Below are positions 16,356 through 24,935 of a DNA stretch of 50,743 bases, in pieces. Numbering within the stretch: position 1 is the stretch's first letter; each line of letters opens with the position of its first letter. Source of the DNA: Prevotella sp. (GTDB taxonomy: Bacteria; Bacteroidota; Bacteroidia; Bacteroidales; Dysgonomonadaceae); NCBI GenBank assembly GCA_031273295.1, contig JAISSD010000287.1, positions 1-50,743 on the forward strand. Direction: 5' to 3'. The notes below the pieces were generated by a model. It was not told where the DNA came from, searched no databases, and was given only the letters and a program-made list of their open reading frames with translations. The position numbers and the translations under genes are program-made.

Positions 16356-16961
16356 ATGAAAGATACGATCATACGCCAGATACAAGACTCCATTTCGGTA
16401 AAAAAATCGTTATTGGCCGACGCCGTTTTACTGGAAAATATTCAACATGCAGCCGAAACAGTTACAGACGCTTATCGGAAGGGATTCAAAACCTTATTGG
16501 CCGGAAATGGAGGCAGCGCAGCTGACGCCCAGCATATTGCCGGGGAATTTGTCAGTCGCTTTTACTTTGATCGACCGGGATTGCCGGCAATAGCGCTAAG
16601 TACGGATACTTCTATCCTGACGGCCATCGGCAACGATTACGGTTTCGATAAATTGTTTGAACGCCAGGTTCAGGCTCATGCCCAAACCGGAGATGTTTTT
16701 ATTGGAATCACGACTTCAGGCAACTCCGAAAACATAATCAGGGCGCTGATGGCATGCCGCGAAAAAGGCGTCAGATCAATTGTTCTTACAGGTAAAACGG
16801 GCGGACGAACGACGGATATCTGTGATATCTGCCTGAAAGCGCCTTCATCCGATACTCCGCGAATACAGGAATCCCATATATTGATAGGCCATATAATCTG
16901 CTGTATTGTAGAGAAAGAATTATTCGGACATTTATGTGATGAAAAAATAAATAACCTGTAA
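16356..16961 (+). CDS. gmhA: Phosphoheptose isomerase (sedoheptulose 7-phosphate isomerase), copy 1
   Basis: This SIS-domain enzyme of about 200 residues converts sedoheptulose 7-phosphate to D-glycero-D-manno-heptose 7-phosphate. Family motifs are LLAGNGGSAADAQHIAGEFVSRF, LSTDTSILTAIGNDYG, FIGITTSGNSENI and the metal/active-site segment PRIQESHILIGHIICCIVE. It closely matches the second copy at 36273, at both protein and DNA level. I prefer the ATG at 16356 (MKDTIIRQIQDSISVKK), because the upstream promoter box leaves no room for a longer start; 16347 is possible. It stands just ahead of the polysaccharide operon but is separated from it by that operon's own promoter. Confidence 0.93.
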   Translation: MKDTIIRQIQDSISVKKSLLADAVLLENIQHAAETVTDAYRKGFKTLLAGNGGSAADAQHIAGEFVSRFYFDRPGLPAIALSTDTSILTAIGNDYGFDKLFERQVQAHAQTGDVFIGITTSGNSENIIRALMACREKGVRSIVLTGKTGGRTTDICDICLKAPSSDTPRIQESHILIGHIICCIVEKELFGHLCDEKINNL

Positions 16962-17168
16962 CAGCATGGACGCATCCCTACCGGATGCAAAAAATAATGA
17001 CGCCTGTTCCATTCTACCGGGCGACGCATCCCAGACACTGCAAAATTCAATCATCCCGACATATCCTGTTATAAAACTGTCTATTTCTCTTGCCTAATCC
17101 GACAAAATGGTCATTTTCCCGAATTAATCATGAATGTTATACAGCGACAAAACTTTACAGACAATATG
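16962..17168. other. Repeat-bearing gap between gmhA and the polysaccharide promoter
   Basis: The segment 16970-17095 contains the 'gcatcccta...ggatgc / gacgcctgtt / ctaccgggcgac' repeat also seen at 182-275, followed by a 'ctgtctatttctcttgcc' variant of the dispersed motif found at 5308, 13786, 16209 and 45723. There is no gene. Confidence 0.6.
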
Positions 17169-17199
17169 TTTGCTTTCATCTAAAAAATGCCTACATTTG
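17169..17199 (+). promoter_or_regulatory. Promoter of the polysaccharide operon
   Basis: TTTG (17169-17172), exactly 19 nt, then TACATTTG (17192-17199) match the Bacteroidetes consensus at all fixed positions. Transcription would start near 17206, leaving an untranslated leader of about 310 nt before the Wza-like gene. I see no flanking inverted repeats that would make it an invertible promoter. Confidence 0.75.
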
Positions 17200-17514
17200 C
17201 AAAGTCAAAAAAGTAGAAGTATATCAAGTGTGTTTGTAATTATTTATTCTATGCGTTCTTATGTCACACAGTGCGGGAGATCTTTCATGAAACGGGCATG
17301 CAAAAGCGGCGCCAAAGAGTATGAAACAACGTCTGGCGAAGCCTGTATGTTGCAAGTTCCTTATGAGCATCTAAAAACAAATTATATACGCATGAAAAAT
17401 ATAGACCTTATACAAAAATAAAAACGATAAGACCTGATTAATTATGTTATTTGTTATTCAATTGTTACTCGAACCGGAAGATTTTTATATTTTGGAATAC
17501 TTTAATTTAGCTGT
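17200..17514 (+). promoter_or_regulatory. Long leader of the polysaccharide operon
   Basis: About 310 nt separate the predicted transcription start from the first gene. The leader holds the second copy of the peptide-like repeat (17287-17399). An open frame from 17134 includes it and ends at 17421, but it starts upstream of the promoter and resembles no family. The leader may regulate readthrough, as long leaders do in other Bacteroidales capsule loci; this is inference. Confidence 0.45.
17287..17399 (+). repeat. Peptide-like repeat, copy 2
   Basis: It matches 14061-14153 in DNA and in the translated frame (MKRACK start; LQVP and LKTNYIRMK end). A possible 44-codon reading frame runs from the ATG at 17287 to 17421. 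Its place in the operon leader makes a leader peptide conceivable, but the other copy ahead of aroE is fused to unrelated sequence. Confidence 0.5.
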
Positions 17515-19902
17515 ATGAAAAGACTAATCCTTTGTATCTTTATTTCTTTGATCTCTATTCATCTCCTGTTTGCGCAAATGTCTGACAGTCAGGTTATTGG
17601 CTTTGTAAAAACAGAGATGGACAAAGGTACGCCGCAACAGGTAATAGCCTCGGAATTGCTAAAACGCGGAGTTACTCAAGCCCAGTTGGAGAGAATAAAA
17701 AATCAGGCGAATCAGGAAAAACAAGGCGCCTCTGCCGCTGTTCCAGACAGAACTGTATTGCGAACGGGGTTATCGGATGATATAACGGCTTCTTTATCAG
17801 ACGACAATGAAAATTTGCCGGACAATAATAAATTGCAAATATTCGGAAAAAATATTTTTAATCAAAAAAAACTTTCATTTACTCCCAATGTGAATATTCC
17901 TACGCCGGAGGATTACAGGCTCGGACCCGGGGACGAGGTCATAATAGATATCTGGGGCGTGTCTCAGGCGTCGGTCAGACAAACAATATCTCCCGAAGGA
18001 AGTATCGTTGTGGACAGACTCGGACCGGTTTACCTGAACGGGATGACAATCAAGGAGGCGAATAGCTATGTTCAGCAAAAATTTGCCGGACTGTATTCCG
18101 GAATAGGAGATCATGAAGGAGCATCCCAAATAAAACTTGCATTGGGACAAATACGCACTATTCAAATAAATATAATGGGCGAAGTGGTCGCTCCCGGCAC
18201 ATACTCCGTATCTTCGTTATCTTCGTTGTTTCACGCCTTGTACAATGCCGGAGGGATCAATGACGTCGGATCTTTGCGATCGATACAATTATACCGCAAA
18301 GGGAAGTTGATCAAAACGGCTGATATTTATAAATATTTACTGGACGGAGATTCCAGCGGAGATATACGGTTAAATGACAGCGATATAATCATCGTCCCTC
18401 CATATATATCGCTGGTCGGAATTACAGGGAAAGTAAAACGCCCGATGTATTACGAAATGACGTCCCAGGAAACACTGGCCGATATGATACGGTATGCAGG
18501 CGGATTTACGGGCGACGCCTACAGGGATGAAGTCGGTCTGGTCAGAAAAACGGGAGGGTATGATAAAATATTCACCCTGACTTCTGCCGATTTTGCAAAT
18601 TTCATATTGAATGACGGCGATTCTGTTGACATTCGTTCCGGTTTGAATTTGTATGAAAACAGGGCGGAAATACAAGGCGCTGTCTATCGCCCGGGATATT
18701 ATGAAATAGGAAAAGATATAAAAACGCTAAGGAATCTGATCGACAAAGCCGGAGGGTTGAGAGACAATGCTTTTCTTTACAGAGCGATATTGACAAGAGA
18801 AAAGGACGATCTGACTGTCGAAAATATTTCTGTTAATTTAAGTTCGCTTTTTGCCGGCAACGCAAACGATATAAGCTTGCGAAAAAATGACGTTTTATTC
18901 GTTGCCGCCGCAGATATTGTCACGGATTTAGGGAATTTGTCCATTTATGGCAATGTGGTTTCACCGGGTTCATATACATACGCGGATAATACGACTATCG
19001 AAGATCTGATTGTAAAAGCCGGAGGATTATTGGGTTCGGCTTCCACCGCCAAAGTGGATGTGGCCCGCCGGATCGTGGATCCATCGAGTACCAAAAGCCT
19101 GTCTACAATAGCAGAAACTTACACTTTCGGTATAAAAGACGGCTTGATAGCAGACGGGAACTCTGATTTCACGCTCAAGCCATACGACCAGGTATATGTG
19201 CGCAGAAGCCCCGGATATATGGAACAGCGTAATGTTGTGCTTGAAGGAGAAGTCCTGTTTCCGGGCAGTTACGCCCTGAAAGAAAAAACAGAAAGAATAT
19301 CGGAAGTGATAAAGCGTGCGGGAAATTTGACTCGACATGCACATTCGCCGGGCGCAAAATTAGTCAGGGAAAAATCCGAATACGAAATTGAAACCCAAAG
19401 GAAATCTTTGAAAATGATATCCGAAAGCGGGATCAAGGATTCCATCTCTGCCGAATTGTTGGACGTCGAGAGGTATTATACTATCGGCATAGATCTGGAT
19501 AAAGCTATCGCCAATCCCAAATCCGAATATGATCTGGTTCTAAAAGCCGGGGATAGAATAATGATACCGGAATATGACAATACCGTGAAAATAAACGGAG
19601 CGGTGATGTATCCCAATTCCGTGTTATACAAAGAAGGAGAGAAAGTTTCATACTATATAGACCAGGCCGGAGGATATAATGAAACGGCCCAGAAGAAAAG
19701 GGCTTACATTGTTTATATGAATGGCACTGTCGCAAAGGTGAAAGGTTCAAACAGAGAGGCTATTCAGCCGGGATGCGAGATAATCGTTCCAACCAGGGAA
19801 CAGAAACACAAGATGACTTTAGCCGAAACTATCGGTATCGGCGCCAGTATAACTTCCATGGCCTCGGTTGTGGCTTTATTGATTAACGCTTTAACGAAGT
19901 AG
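17515..19902 (+). CDS. Outer-membrane polysaccharide export protein (Wza-like, multi-SLBB)
   Basis: This 795-residue protein is a large Bacteroidetes-type capsule export protein. It has a signal peptide (cleaved near residue 20, FAQ) with no lipobox. A helical region follows, then the poly-export domain (PTPEDYRLGPGDEVIIDIWG, about 124-143). A series of SLBB domains comes next, each opening like IMGEVVAPGTYSV, ITGKVKRPMYYEM, IQGAVYRPGYYEI, IYGNVVSPGSYTY, LEGEVLFPGSYAL and INGAVMYPNSVLY. A membrane helix lies at the C-terminus (about 770-792). It should form the export channel with the Wzz-like protein encoded 4 nt downstream. It is the first gene of the operon. Confidence 0.93.
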   Translation: MKRLILCIFISLISIHLLFAQMSDSQVIGFVKTEMDKGTPQQVIASELLKRGVTQAQLERIKNQANQEKQGASAAVPDRTVLRTGLSDDITASLSDDNENLPDNNKLQIFGKNIFNQKKLSFTPNVNIPTPEDYRLGPGDEVIIDIWGVSQASVRQTISPEGSIVVDRLGPVYLNGMTIKEANSYVQQKFAGLYSGIGDHEGASQIKLALGQIRTIQINIMGEVVAPGTYSVSSLSSLFHALYNAGGINDVGSLRSIQLYRKGKLIKTADIYKYLLDGDSSGDIRLNDSDIIIVPPYISLVGITGKVKRPMYYEMTSQETLADMIRYAGGFTGDAYRDEVGLVRKTGGYDKIFTLTSADFANFILNDGDSVDIRSGLNLYENRAEIQGAVYRPGYYEIGKDIKTLRNLIDKAGGLRDNAFLYRAILTREKDDLTVENISVNLSSLFAGNANDISLRKNDVLFVAAADIVTDLGNLSIYGNVVSPGSYTYADNTTIEDLIVKAGGLLGSASTAKVDVARRIVDPSSTKSLSTIAETYTFGIKDGLIADGNSDFTLKPYDQVYVRRSPGYMEQRNVVLEGEVLFPGSYALKEKTERISEVIKRAGNLTRHAHSPGAKLVREKSEYEIETQRKSLKMISESGIKDSISAELLDVERYYTIGIDLDKAIANPKSEYDLVLKAGDRIMIPEYDNTVKINGAVMYPNSVLYKEGEKVSYYIDQAGGYNETAQKKRAYIVYMNGTVAKVKGSNREAIQPGCEIIVPTREQKHKMTLAETIGIGASITSMASVVALLINALTK

Positions 19903-19906
19903 CGCG

Positions 19907-21001
19907 ATGGAAGACGCACAAGACAAGACAACAAAAGAGATGGAGATAGATCTGCTTGCGTTAGCCAAAAAATTGTGGCAAGCCAGGAGATTTATACTGA
20001 AAGTATTGGCAGCCGGATTTATCGCAGGACTTGTCATAGCCTTTAGCATTCCTAAAGAATATACCGCTACTGTTATCCTGACGCCGGAATCCCAATCCAC
20101 AGCATCCGGGAATATGGGTTCTTTAGCCGCATTGGCAGGAGTAAATCTTGGCAATGCAAAAAGCGAGGATGCTTTGGCGTCGCCCGATTTATATCCGGAT
20201 GTGTTCCGTTCCACTCCTTTTCTTCGGGGCTTGTTCAATATCAATGTGAAAGATGCAAAGCAAGGTATGGACACAACGCTTTATGCCTATCTGAAAAACC
20301 ATCAGAAAGGGGCATGGTGGACTCATGTATTAAAAGCGCCGGACGCTTTGACGGGGATTTTTTCTTCCGGCGACCCTGTCTCCAATGTTACAGTAGATAA
20401 CAACAGCCGTGTTCTTTCAAAAAAAGAGATGTCGGTAATAGAGGTTTTGCACAGCAGGTTAACTGTTTCTTCTGACAAGAAAACCGGCGTCACCACAATC
20501 GAGGTAACCATGCAAAGCCCCGAGATCGCGGCTTTTCTGGCAGACAGTTTAATTTCATACTTTCAGTCGTATATCATTAATTACAGAACGCAAAAAGCGC
20601 GAAAGGACTTAGCGTATGCGGAAATGTTGTACGAGGAGGCCAAAGCGGATTATTACAAGACACAAGCGAATCTGGCGGCATTTATAGACGGCAATATGAA
20701 TGTTGTATCCGCGAAATTCAGAACAACACAGGAAAGGCTTCAAAACGAAGCCAATTCGGCATACACAGTCTATAACCAGATGGCCCAGCAGTTACAAATG
20801 GCCAAAGTAAAAGTTCAGGACACTACTCCGGTGCTTACTGTAATACAGCCGGCAATAGAGCCTCTGTCTCCGTCGAAACCATCGAAAAAGATGATATTGG
20901 CAGGTATCCTGTTTTTGAGTTTCCTGGCGGCTTCCGTTTGGATCATCAGAAAGGACTTGTGGAACCTGGTTGTGGCGGATAATACAAGATCGTACCCTTA
21001 G
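19907..21001 (+). CDS. Wzz-type chain-length determinant protein
   Basis: This 364-residue inner-membrane protein has the Wzz build: a short cytoplasmic N-terminus, a first membrane segment (FILKVLAAGFIAGLVIAFSI, about 30-49) leading into KEYTATVILTPES, a long periplasmic coiled region, and a proline-rich PAIEPLSPSKPSKK motif just before the second membrane segment (MILAGILFLSFLAASVWII, about 330-348). It sets polysaccharide chain length and works with the Wza-like protein. There is no C-terminal tyrosine-kinase domain. Confidence 0.92.
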   Translation: MEDAQDKTTKEMEIDLLALAKKLWQARRFILKVLAAGFIAGLVIAFSIPKEYTATVILTPESQSTASGNMGSLAALAGVNLGNAKSEDALASPDLYPDVFRSTPFLRGLFNINVKDAKQGMDTTLYAYLKNHQKGAWWTHVLKAPDALTGIFSSGDPVSNVTVDNNSRVLSKKEMSVIEVLHSRLTVSSDKKTGVTTIEVTMQSPEIAAFLADSLISYFQSYIINYRTQKARKDLAYAEMLYEEAKADYYKTQANLAAFIDGNMNVVSAKFRTTQERLQNEANSAYTVYNQMAQQLQMAKVKVQDTTPVLTVIQPAIEPLSPSKPSKKMILAGILFLSFLAASVWIIRKDLWNLVVADNTRSYP

Positions 21002-21052
21002 CGACTTACAAACAAAATTACAATAAATAAAAAACGGAAAGATAATAAGACC

Positions 21053-22354
21053 ATGGATAGAAGTATTATACTTGATCTTGTGAAAGAGTATTACAGGGAA
21101 AAATTCACAAACCGGTCTTTCCAACCGGGAGAGACTCCTGTTCCCTTTGCCGGAAGAGTCTTTTCCGAAGAAGAAATGGTTAATTTGGTCGACGCCTCTT
21201 TAGACTTTTGGCTGACGACAGGCAGGTATGCTGAAGAGTTTGAATCCCGGTTCGCGGAATTTATGCAACAGAGAAATTGCCTTTTGGTCAATTCCGGGTC
21301 TTCGGCCAATCTGGTTGCGTTTTCCACATTGACCTCCGAGTTATTAAAAACAAAGCGAATACTTCCGGGAGATGAAGTTATTACCGTTGCGGCCGGATTC
21401 CCTACAACCGTAAATCCTGTTGTTCAATATGGCGCTGTACCGGTATTTGTAGATGTGGACATTGAAACATTCAATATAAAGGCTTCGGATCTGGAGAATG
21501 CGGTAACAGAAAAAACAAAAGCGATAATGCTTGCCCATACATTGGGCAATCCGTTTGATCTCGATACCGTGAAATCCATTGCGGACAAATACGGTTTATT
21601 TCTTGTCGAGGATTGTTGCGACGCCGTTGGTTCCACTTACAGAGGGCAAATGGTCGGAACTTATGGCGATTTGGCGACAACCAGCTTTTATCCGGCGCAC
21701 CATATAACAATGGGCGAGGGAGGTTCTGTTTTGACAAGCAATCCCTTACTGAAACGCATCGCGACATCGATGCGCGACTGGGGGCGCGACTGTTATTGCG
21801 ATCCCGGATGCGACAATACTTGCGGACGGCGGTTTAAGGGGCAATATGGCGATCTGCCAAAAGGGTACGACCATAAATATGTATATAGCCATGTGGGGTA
21901 TAATCTGAAAGTCACAGACATGCAGGCGGCGATCGGCGTCGCTCAATTAAAGAAATTACCGGATTTTGTGCAAAAAAGAAAGGATAATTTCAACAGGTTG
22001 TATAACGGACTGAAACAGTATGAGGAATATCTGATATTGCCGAAAGCCACGCCGAATTCCGATCCGTCCTGGTTTGGTTTTCCTTTCAATACAAGAGAAA
22101 ACGGCAAGTTCGACAGAAACAACCTGGCGGAATTTCTGGAAAGCCATAAAATCCTGACCCGCCAGTTGTTTGCCGGCAATATGACCAAACAACCGGCCTA
22201 CAAGAATGTGAATTACCGGATATCGGGCGCTTTGGACAATACGGATTACATTATGCACAACACTATTTTCATAGGCGTTTATCCGGGTATCGACGATATC
22301 AGAATGGATTATATATTATCCGTATTCGACAAATTCTTTAATAACCTGCATTAA
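21053..22354 (+). CDS. rfbH: CDP-4-keto-6-deoxy-D-glucose-3-dehydrase (E1)
   Basis: This 433-residue enzyme is the PMP- and [2Fe-2S]-dependent E1 (RfbH/DdhC/AscC) that removes the C3 hydroxyl from CDP-4-keto-6-deoxyglucose. It has the DegT-aminotransferase fold, but the usual PLP lysine is replaced by histidine in [14 protein letters not shown] (His at about 217), the hallmark of this dehydrase. The iron-sulfur cysteines are present in [17 protein letters not shown] (about 246-262). VNSGSSANL (about 81) and [11 protein letters not shown] are also typical. It opens the dideoxysugar set and needs a reductase partner, which I take to be the next gene. Confidence 0.95.
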   Translation: MDRSIILDLVKEYYREKFTNRSFQPGETPVPFAGRVFSEEEMVNLVDASLDFWLTTGRYAEEFESRFAEFMQQRNCLLVNSGSSANLVAFSTLTSELLKTKRILPGDEVITVAAGFPTTVNPVVQYGAVPVFVDVDIETFNIKASDLENAVTEKTKAIMLAHTLGNPFDLDTVKSIADKYGLFLVEDCCDAVGSTYRGQMVGTYGDLATTSFYPAHHITMGEGGSVLTSNPLLKRIATSMRDWGRDCYCDPGCDNTCGRRFKGQYGDLPKGYDHKYVYSHVGYNLKVTDMQAAIGVAQLKKLPDFVQKRKDNFNRLYNGLKQYEEYLILPKATPNSDPSWFGFPFNTRENGKFDRNNLAEFLESHKILTRQLFAGNMTKQPAYKNVNYRISGALDNTDYIMHNTIFIGVYPGIDDIRMDYILSVFDKFFNNLH

Positions 22355-22367
22355 TATATTCGAAGAT

Positions 22368-23063
22368 ATGGCTACTATATCAAAGGCAACAGTTTGTGAG
22401 ATTAAGGAATACGGTAAAGATACAAGAGAATACGCCTTAAAGCTGGACAGGAACAATTACTTTGAGCCGGGTTCTTTCCTTCTTCTTACACTGGAGGAAA
22501 AAGACGACTATACGAAATGGCCCGAATCCCGGAATTTCAGCATTGCTTCCATTTATGGCAAAGACGCCATGATCAGGCTTGTAATAAGAAAAACCGGAGC
22601 ATACACAACCCGCATTTTCAATGAGCTTGCCGTGGGTAAAACATGTACGGTCAAATATGCTTTTGGCGATTTTCTCCTGCCTTTTTATGACGCGAAAAGT
22701 CCTGTTTGCTGTATTGCGGGAGGAACAGGGATAGCGCCTGTTTTAAGTTTCGCCGAAGAATTGAAAAAGAATGGACAGGAAAGCCGTCTGCATGTTTATT
22801 ATTCTTTCAAAAACAGTGAAGAAAATATAGGTGTTGACGTACTGAAAGGAATAGTTCCCGGCAGTCAGCTTCATCTGTATTCTACACGCGAACAACTATC
22901 CGGCGTAAACTGTAGAAGGATAGAGAAAAACGATATTCTCGATAGCGGTTTGGACTTTGAATCATCGCATTTTTATATTTGCGGTTCCGAGGCTTTTACC
23001 GCTTGTTTTAAAGAGCTATTGCTTGGCGAGGATGTACGGAATATTTACACCGATGAATGGTAA
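22368..23063 (+). CDS. Ferredoxin-NADP reductase-fold protein, E3-like, lacking the [2Fe-2S] domain
   Basis: This 231-residue flavoprotein has the FNR fold: an FAD motif ESRNFSIAS (about 52-60), a GAYT...L phosphate loop, the NAD-binding CCIAGGTGIAPVLSF (about 115-129), and a C-terminal YICGSEAF then YTDEW. By position, 13 nt after rfbH, it should be the E3 reductase (RfbI/DdhD/AscD) feeding electrons to E1. Known E3 proteins have about 330 residues and start with a plant-type ferredoxin domain with four cysteines. That domain is absent here: the protein begins directly with the FAD domain. Either electrons pass straight from FAD to E1 or another ferredoxin helps. Confidence 0.85.
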   Translation: MATISKATVCEIKEYGKDTREYALKLDRNNYFEPGSFLLLTLEEKDDYTKWPESRNFSIASIYGKDAMIRLVIRKTGAYTTRIFNELAVGKTCTVKYAFGDFLLPFYDAKSPVCCIAGGTGIAPVLSFAEELKKNGQESRLHVYYSFKNSEENIGVDVLKGIVPGSQLHLYSTREQLSGVNCRRIEKNDILDSGLDFESSHFYICGSEAFTACFKELLLGEDVRNIYTDEW

Positions 23064-23079
23064 ACAACTGTTTTAAGAT

Positions 23080-23856
23080 ATGAAAGCTGTTATCCTGGCC
23101 GGAGGACTGGGCACTCGATTGAGCGAGGCGACCGGTCTGATCCCGAAACCGATGGTGGAAATCGGAGGCAAACCGATTTTGTGGCATATAATGAAAACAT
23201 ACAGTCACTACGGTATCGATGAATTTATTATATGCTGCGGTTACAAGCAATATGTAATCAAGGAATATTTTGCCAATTACTTTCGCCACAACTGCGATAT
23301 GACTGTAGACCTGTCCAACAACAGTATCAGGATACTGAACAACTATTCGGAAAACTGGAAAGTTACGATGGTGGATACAGGATTGAATACCATGACCGGA
23401 GGGCGTATAAAACGCATACGGCAGTATGTGGACAACGAACGTTTTTTATTGACTTATGGCGACGGGGTTGCCGATATCGATATTTTAGATACATTGAGGT
23501 TCCATGAAAAATCAAACTGTATTTTAACCCTCACGGCATACAAGCCTACAGGTAAATTCGGAGCATTGGAACTGGATCTTGAGACCAATAAAGTCAAATC
23601 GTTCCTGGAAAAACCGGATGGCGACCGTAACTGGATCAATGCGGGTTACTTTATTTGCGAACCGGAGGTCTTTGATTATATAACGGAAGGCGACAACACT
23701 GTATTTGAACGCAAACCTTTGGAGCATATCGCTAAAGAAGGTAAAATGCAAGCGTATCTGCACCGAGGTTTCTGGAAACCCATGGATACGCTACGGGATA
23801 ATGTGGAATTGAATGAAATGTGGGACAAGGGGGAGGCTCCCTGGAAAGTTTGGTAA
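23080..23856 (+). CDS. rfbF: Glucose-1-phosphate cytidylyltransferase
   Basis: This 258-residue nucleotidyltransferase makes CDP-glucose from CTP and glucose 1-phosphate. It begins MKAVILAGGLGTRLSEATGLIPKPMVEIGGKPIL, the RfbF signature with its SEAT and PKPMVEIGG motifs. FIICCGYKQYVIKEYF (about 50-65), LTYGDGVADIDI (about 126-137) and WINAGYFICEPEVFDYI (about 186-202) follow. The length is usual. It provides the first step of the dideoxyhexose pathway encoded by this operon, and ends 1 nt before the rfbG start. Confidence 0.96.
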   Translation: MKAVILAGGLGTRLSEATGLIPKPMVEIGGKPILWHIMKTYSHYGIDEFIICCGYKQYVIKEYFANYFRHNCDMTVDLSNNSIRILNNYSENWKVTMVDTGLNTMTGGRIKRIRQYVDNERFLLTYGDGVADIDILDTLRFHEKSNCILTLTAYKPTGKFGALELDLETNKVKSFLEKPDGDRNWINAGYFICEPEVFDYITEGDNTVFERKPLEHIAKEGKMQAYLHRGFWKPMDTLRDNVELNEMWDKGEAPWKVW

Positions 23857-23857
23857 T

Positions 23858-24934
23858 ATGGATTTGGATATTTTCAGCGGATTTTATAAAGGCAAAAAAG
23901 TCCTGGTCACGGGACATACGGGCTTCAAAGGTTCCTGGCTTTCTATATGGCTGGAGGCTATGGGAGCCGAAGTTACAGGTTATTCTTTGGATCCCTGTAC
24001 CGAAAGGGACAATTTCGTATTATCGGAAATATCAGGTAAAATTGTTGATATACGCGGAGATATACGGGACAGGAATGCCCTGGCGGAGGTTTTCTCGAAA
24101 TACAGGCCCGAAATAGTATTCCATCTTGCGGCGCAGCCATTGGTACGCCTTTCGTATGACATTCCGGCGGAAACATACGAAGTGAATGTGATGGGTACGA
24201 TAAATGTGCTTGAAACTATTCGCATAACGGATAGCGTAAAGTCCGGAATAATGATTACCACCGACAAATGTTATGAGAATAAAGAGCAGATATGGGGATA
24301 CAGGGAAAACGAGCCGATGGGTGGATATGATCCTTATTCATCGAGTAAAGGCGCCGCTGAAATAGCCATTTCCTCGTGGCGAAACTCTTTCTTTAATCCA
24401 AAAGACTATGGTAAACACGGGAAATCCATAGCAAGCGCCCGTGCAGGCAATGTTATAGGTGGAGGCGACTGGGCTTTGGACCGGATAATTCCCGATTGTA
24501 TAAGGTCTCTTGAGTCGGATCGGCCGATCAATATAAGAAATAAAAAAGCAATCCGTCCGTGGCAGCATGTACTGGAGCCGTTAAGCGGTTATCTGCAACT
24601 GGCTCAAAAGATGTGGAACGAGCCTGTGTCGTATTGCGAAGGCTGGAATTTCGGGCCTGGAGCGGAATCTATTGCTACTGTATGGGATGTGGCGTCCAAG
24701 GTAATCGACAATTACGGCAAGGGTGAATTGACAGACTCTTCCGATCCCAATGCCGTACATGAAGCCGGTTTGTTGATGCTCGATATATCCAAGGCCAAAT
24801 TTAAACTGGGATGGGAACCACGGATGAATTTGAATCAATGTATTGAATTAACGGTAGACTGGTATAAACAATATCAATCGGCAAGCGTGTATGATTTATG
24901 CGTGAAGCAGATCGGAAAATATTTGGGGAGATGA
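23858..24934 (+). CDS. rfbG: CDP-glucose 4,6-dehydratase
   Basis: This 358-residue extended SDR converts CDP-glucose to CDP-4-keto-6-deoxyglucose with bound NAD. The NAD loop is TGHTGFKGSWL (about 16-26). TTDKCYEN (about 130-137) and the catalytic YDPYSSSKGAAE (about 150-161, Tyr and Lys) are classic for RfbG, as is RPWQHVLEPLSGYL. I start it at 23858, right after the rfbF stop, because an upstream ATG at 23813 lies inside rfbF. The 3' end (KQIGKYLGR) has a decayed second copy at 26338-26370, beyond the inserted AlbA_2 gene. Confidence 0.95.
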   Translation: MDLDIFSGFYKGKKVLVTGHTGFKGSWLSIWLEAMGAEVTGYSLDPCTERDNFVLSEISGKIVDIRGDIRDRNALAEVFSKYRPEIVFHLAAQPLVRLSYDIPAETYEVNVMGTINVLETIRITDSVKSGIMITTDKCYENKEQIWGYRENEPMGGYDPYSSSKGAAEIAISSWRNSFFNPKDYGKHGKSIASARAGNVIGGGDWALDRIIPDCIRSLESDRPINIRNKKAIRPWQHVLEPLSGYLQLAQKMWNEPVSYCEGWNFGPGAESIATVWDVASKVIDNYGKGELTDSSDPNAVHEAGLLMLDISKAKFKLGWEPRMNLNQCIELTVDWYKQYQSASVYDLCVKQIGKYLGR

Positions 24935-24935
24935 T

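Noticed and set aside
17000-17515. Invertible promoter before the polysaccharide operon
   Set aside because: No pair of inverted repeats flanking 17169-17199 was found, and there is no invertase gene in the window.
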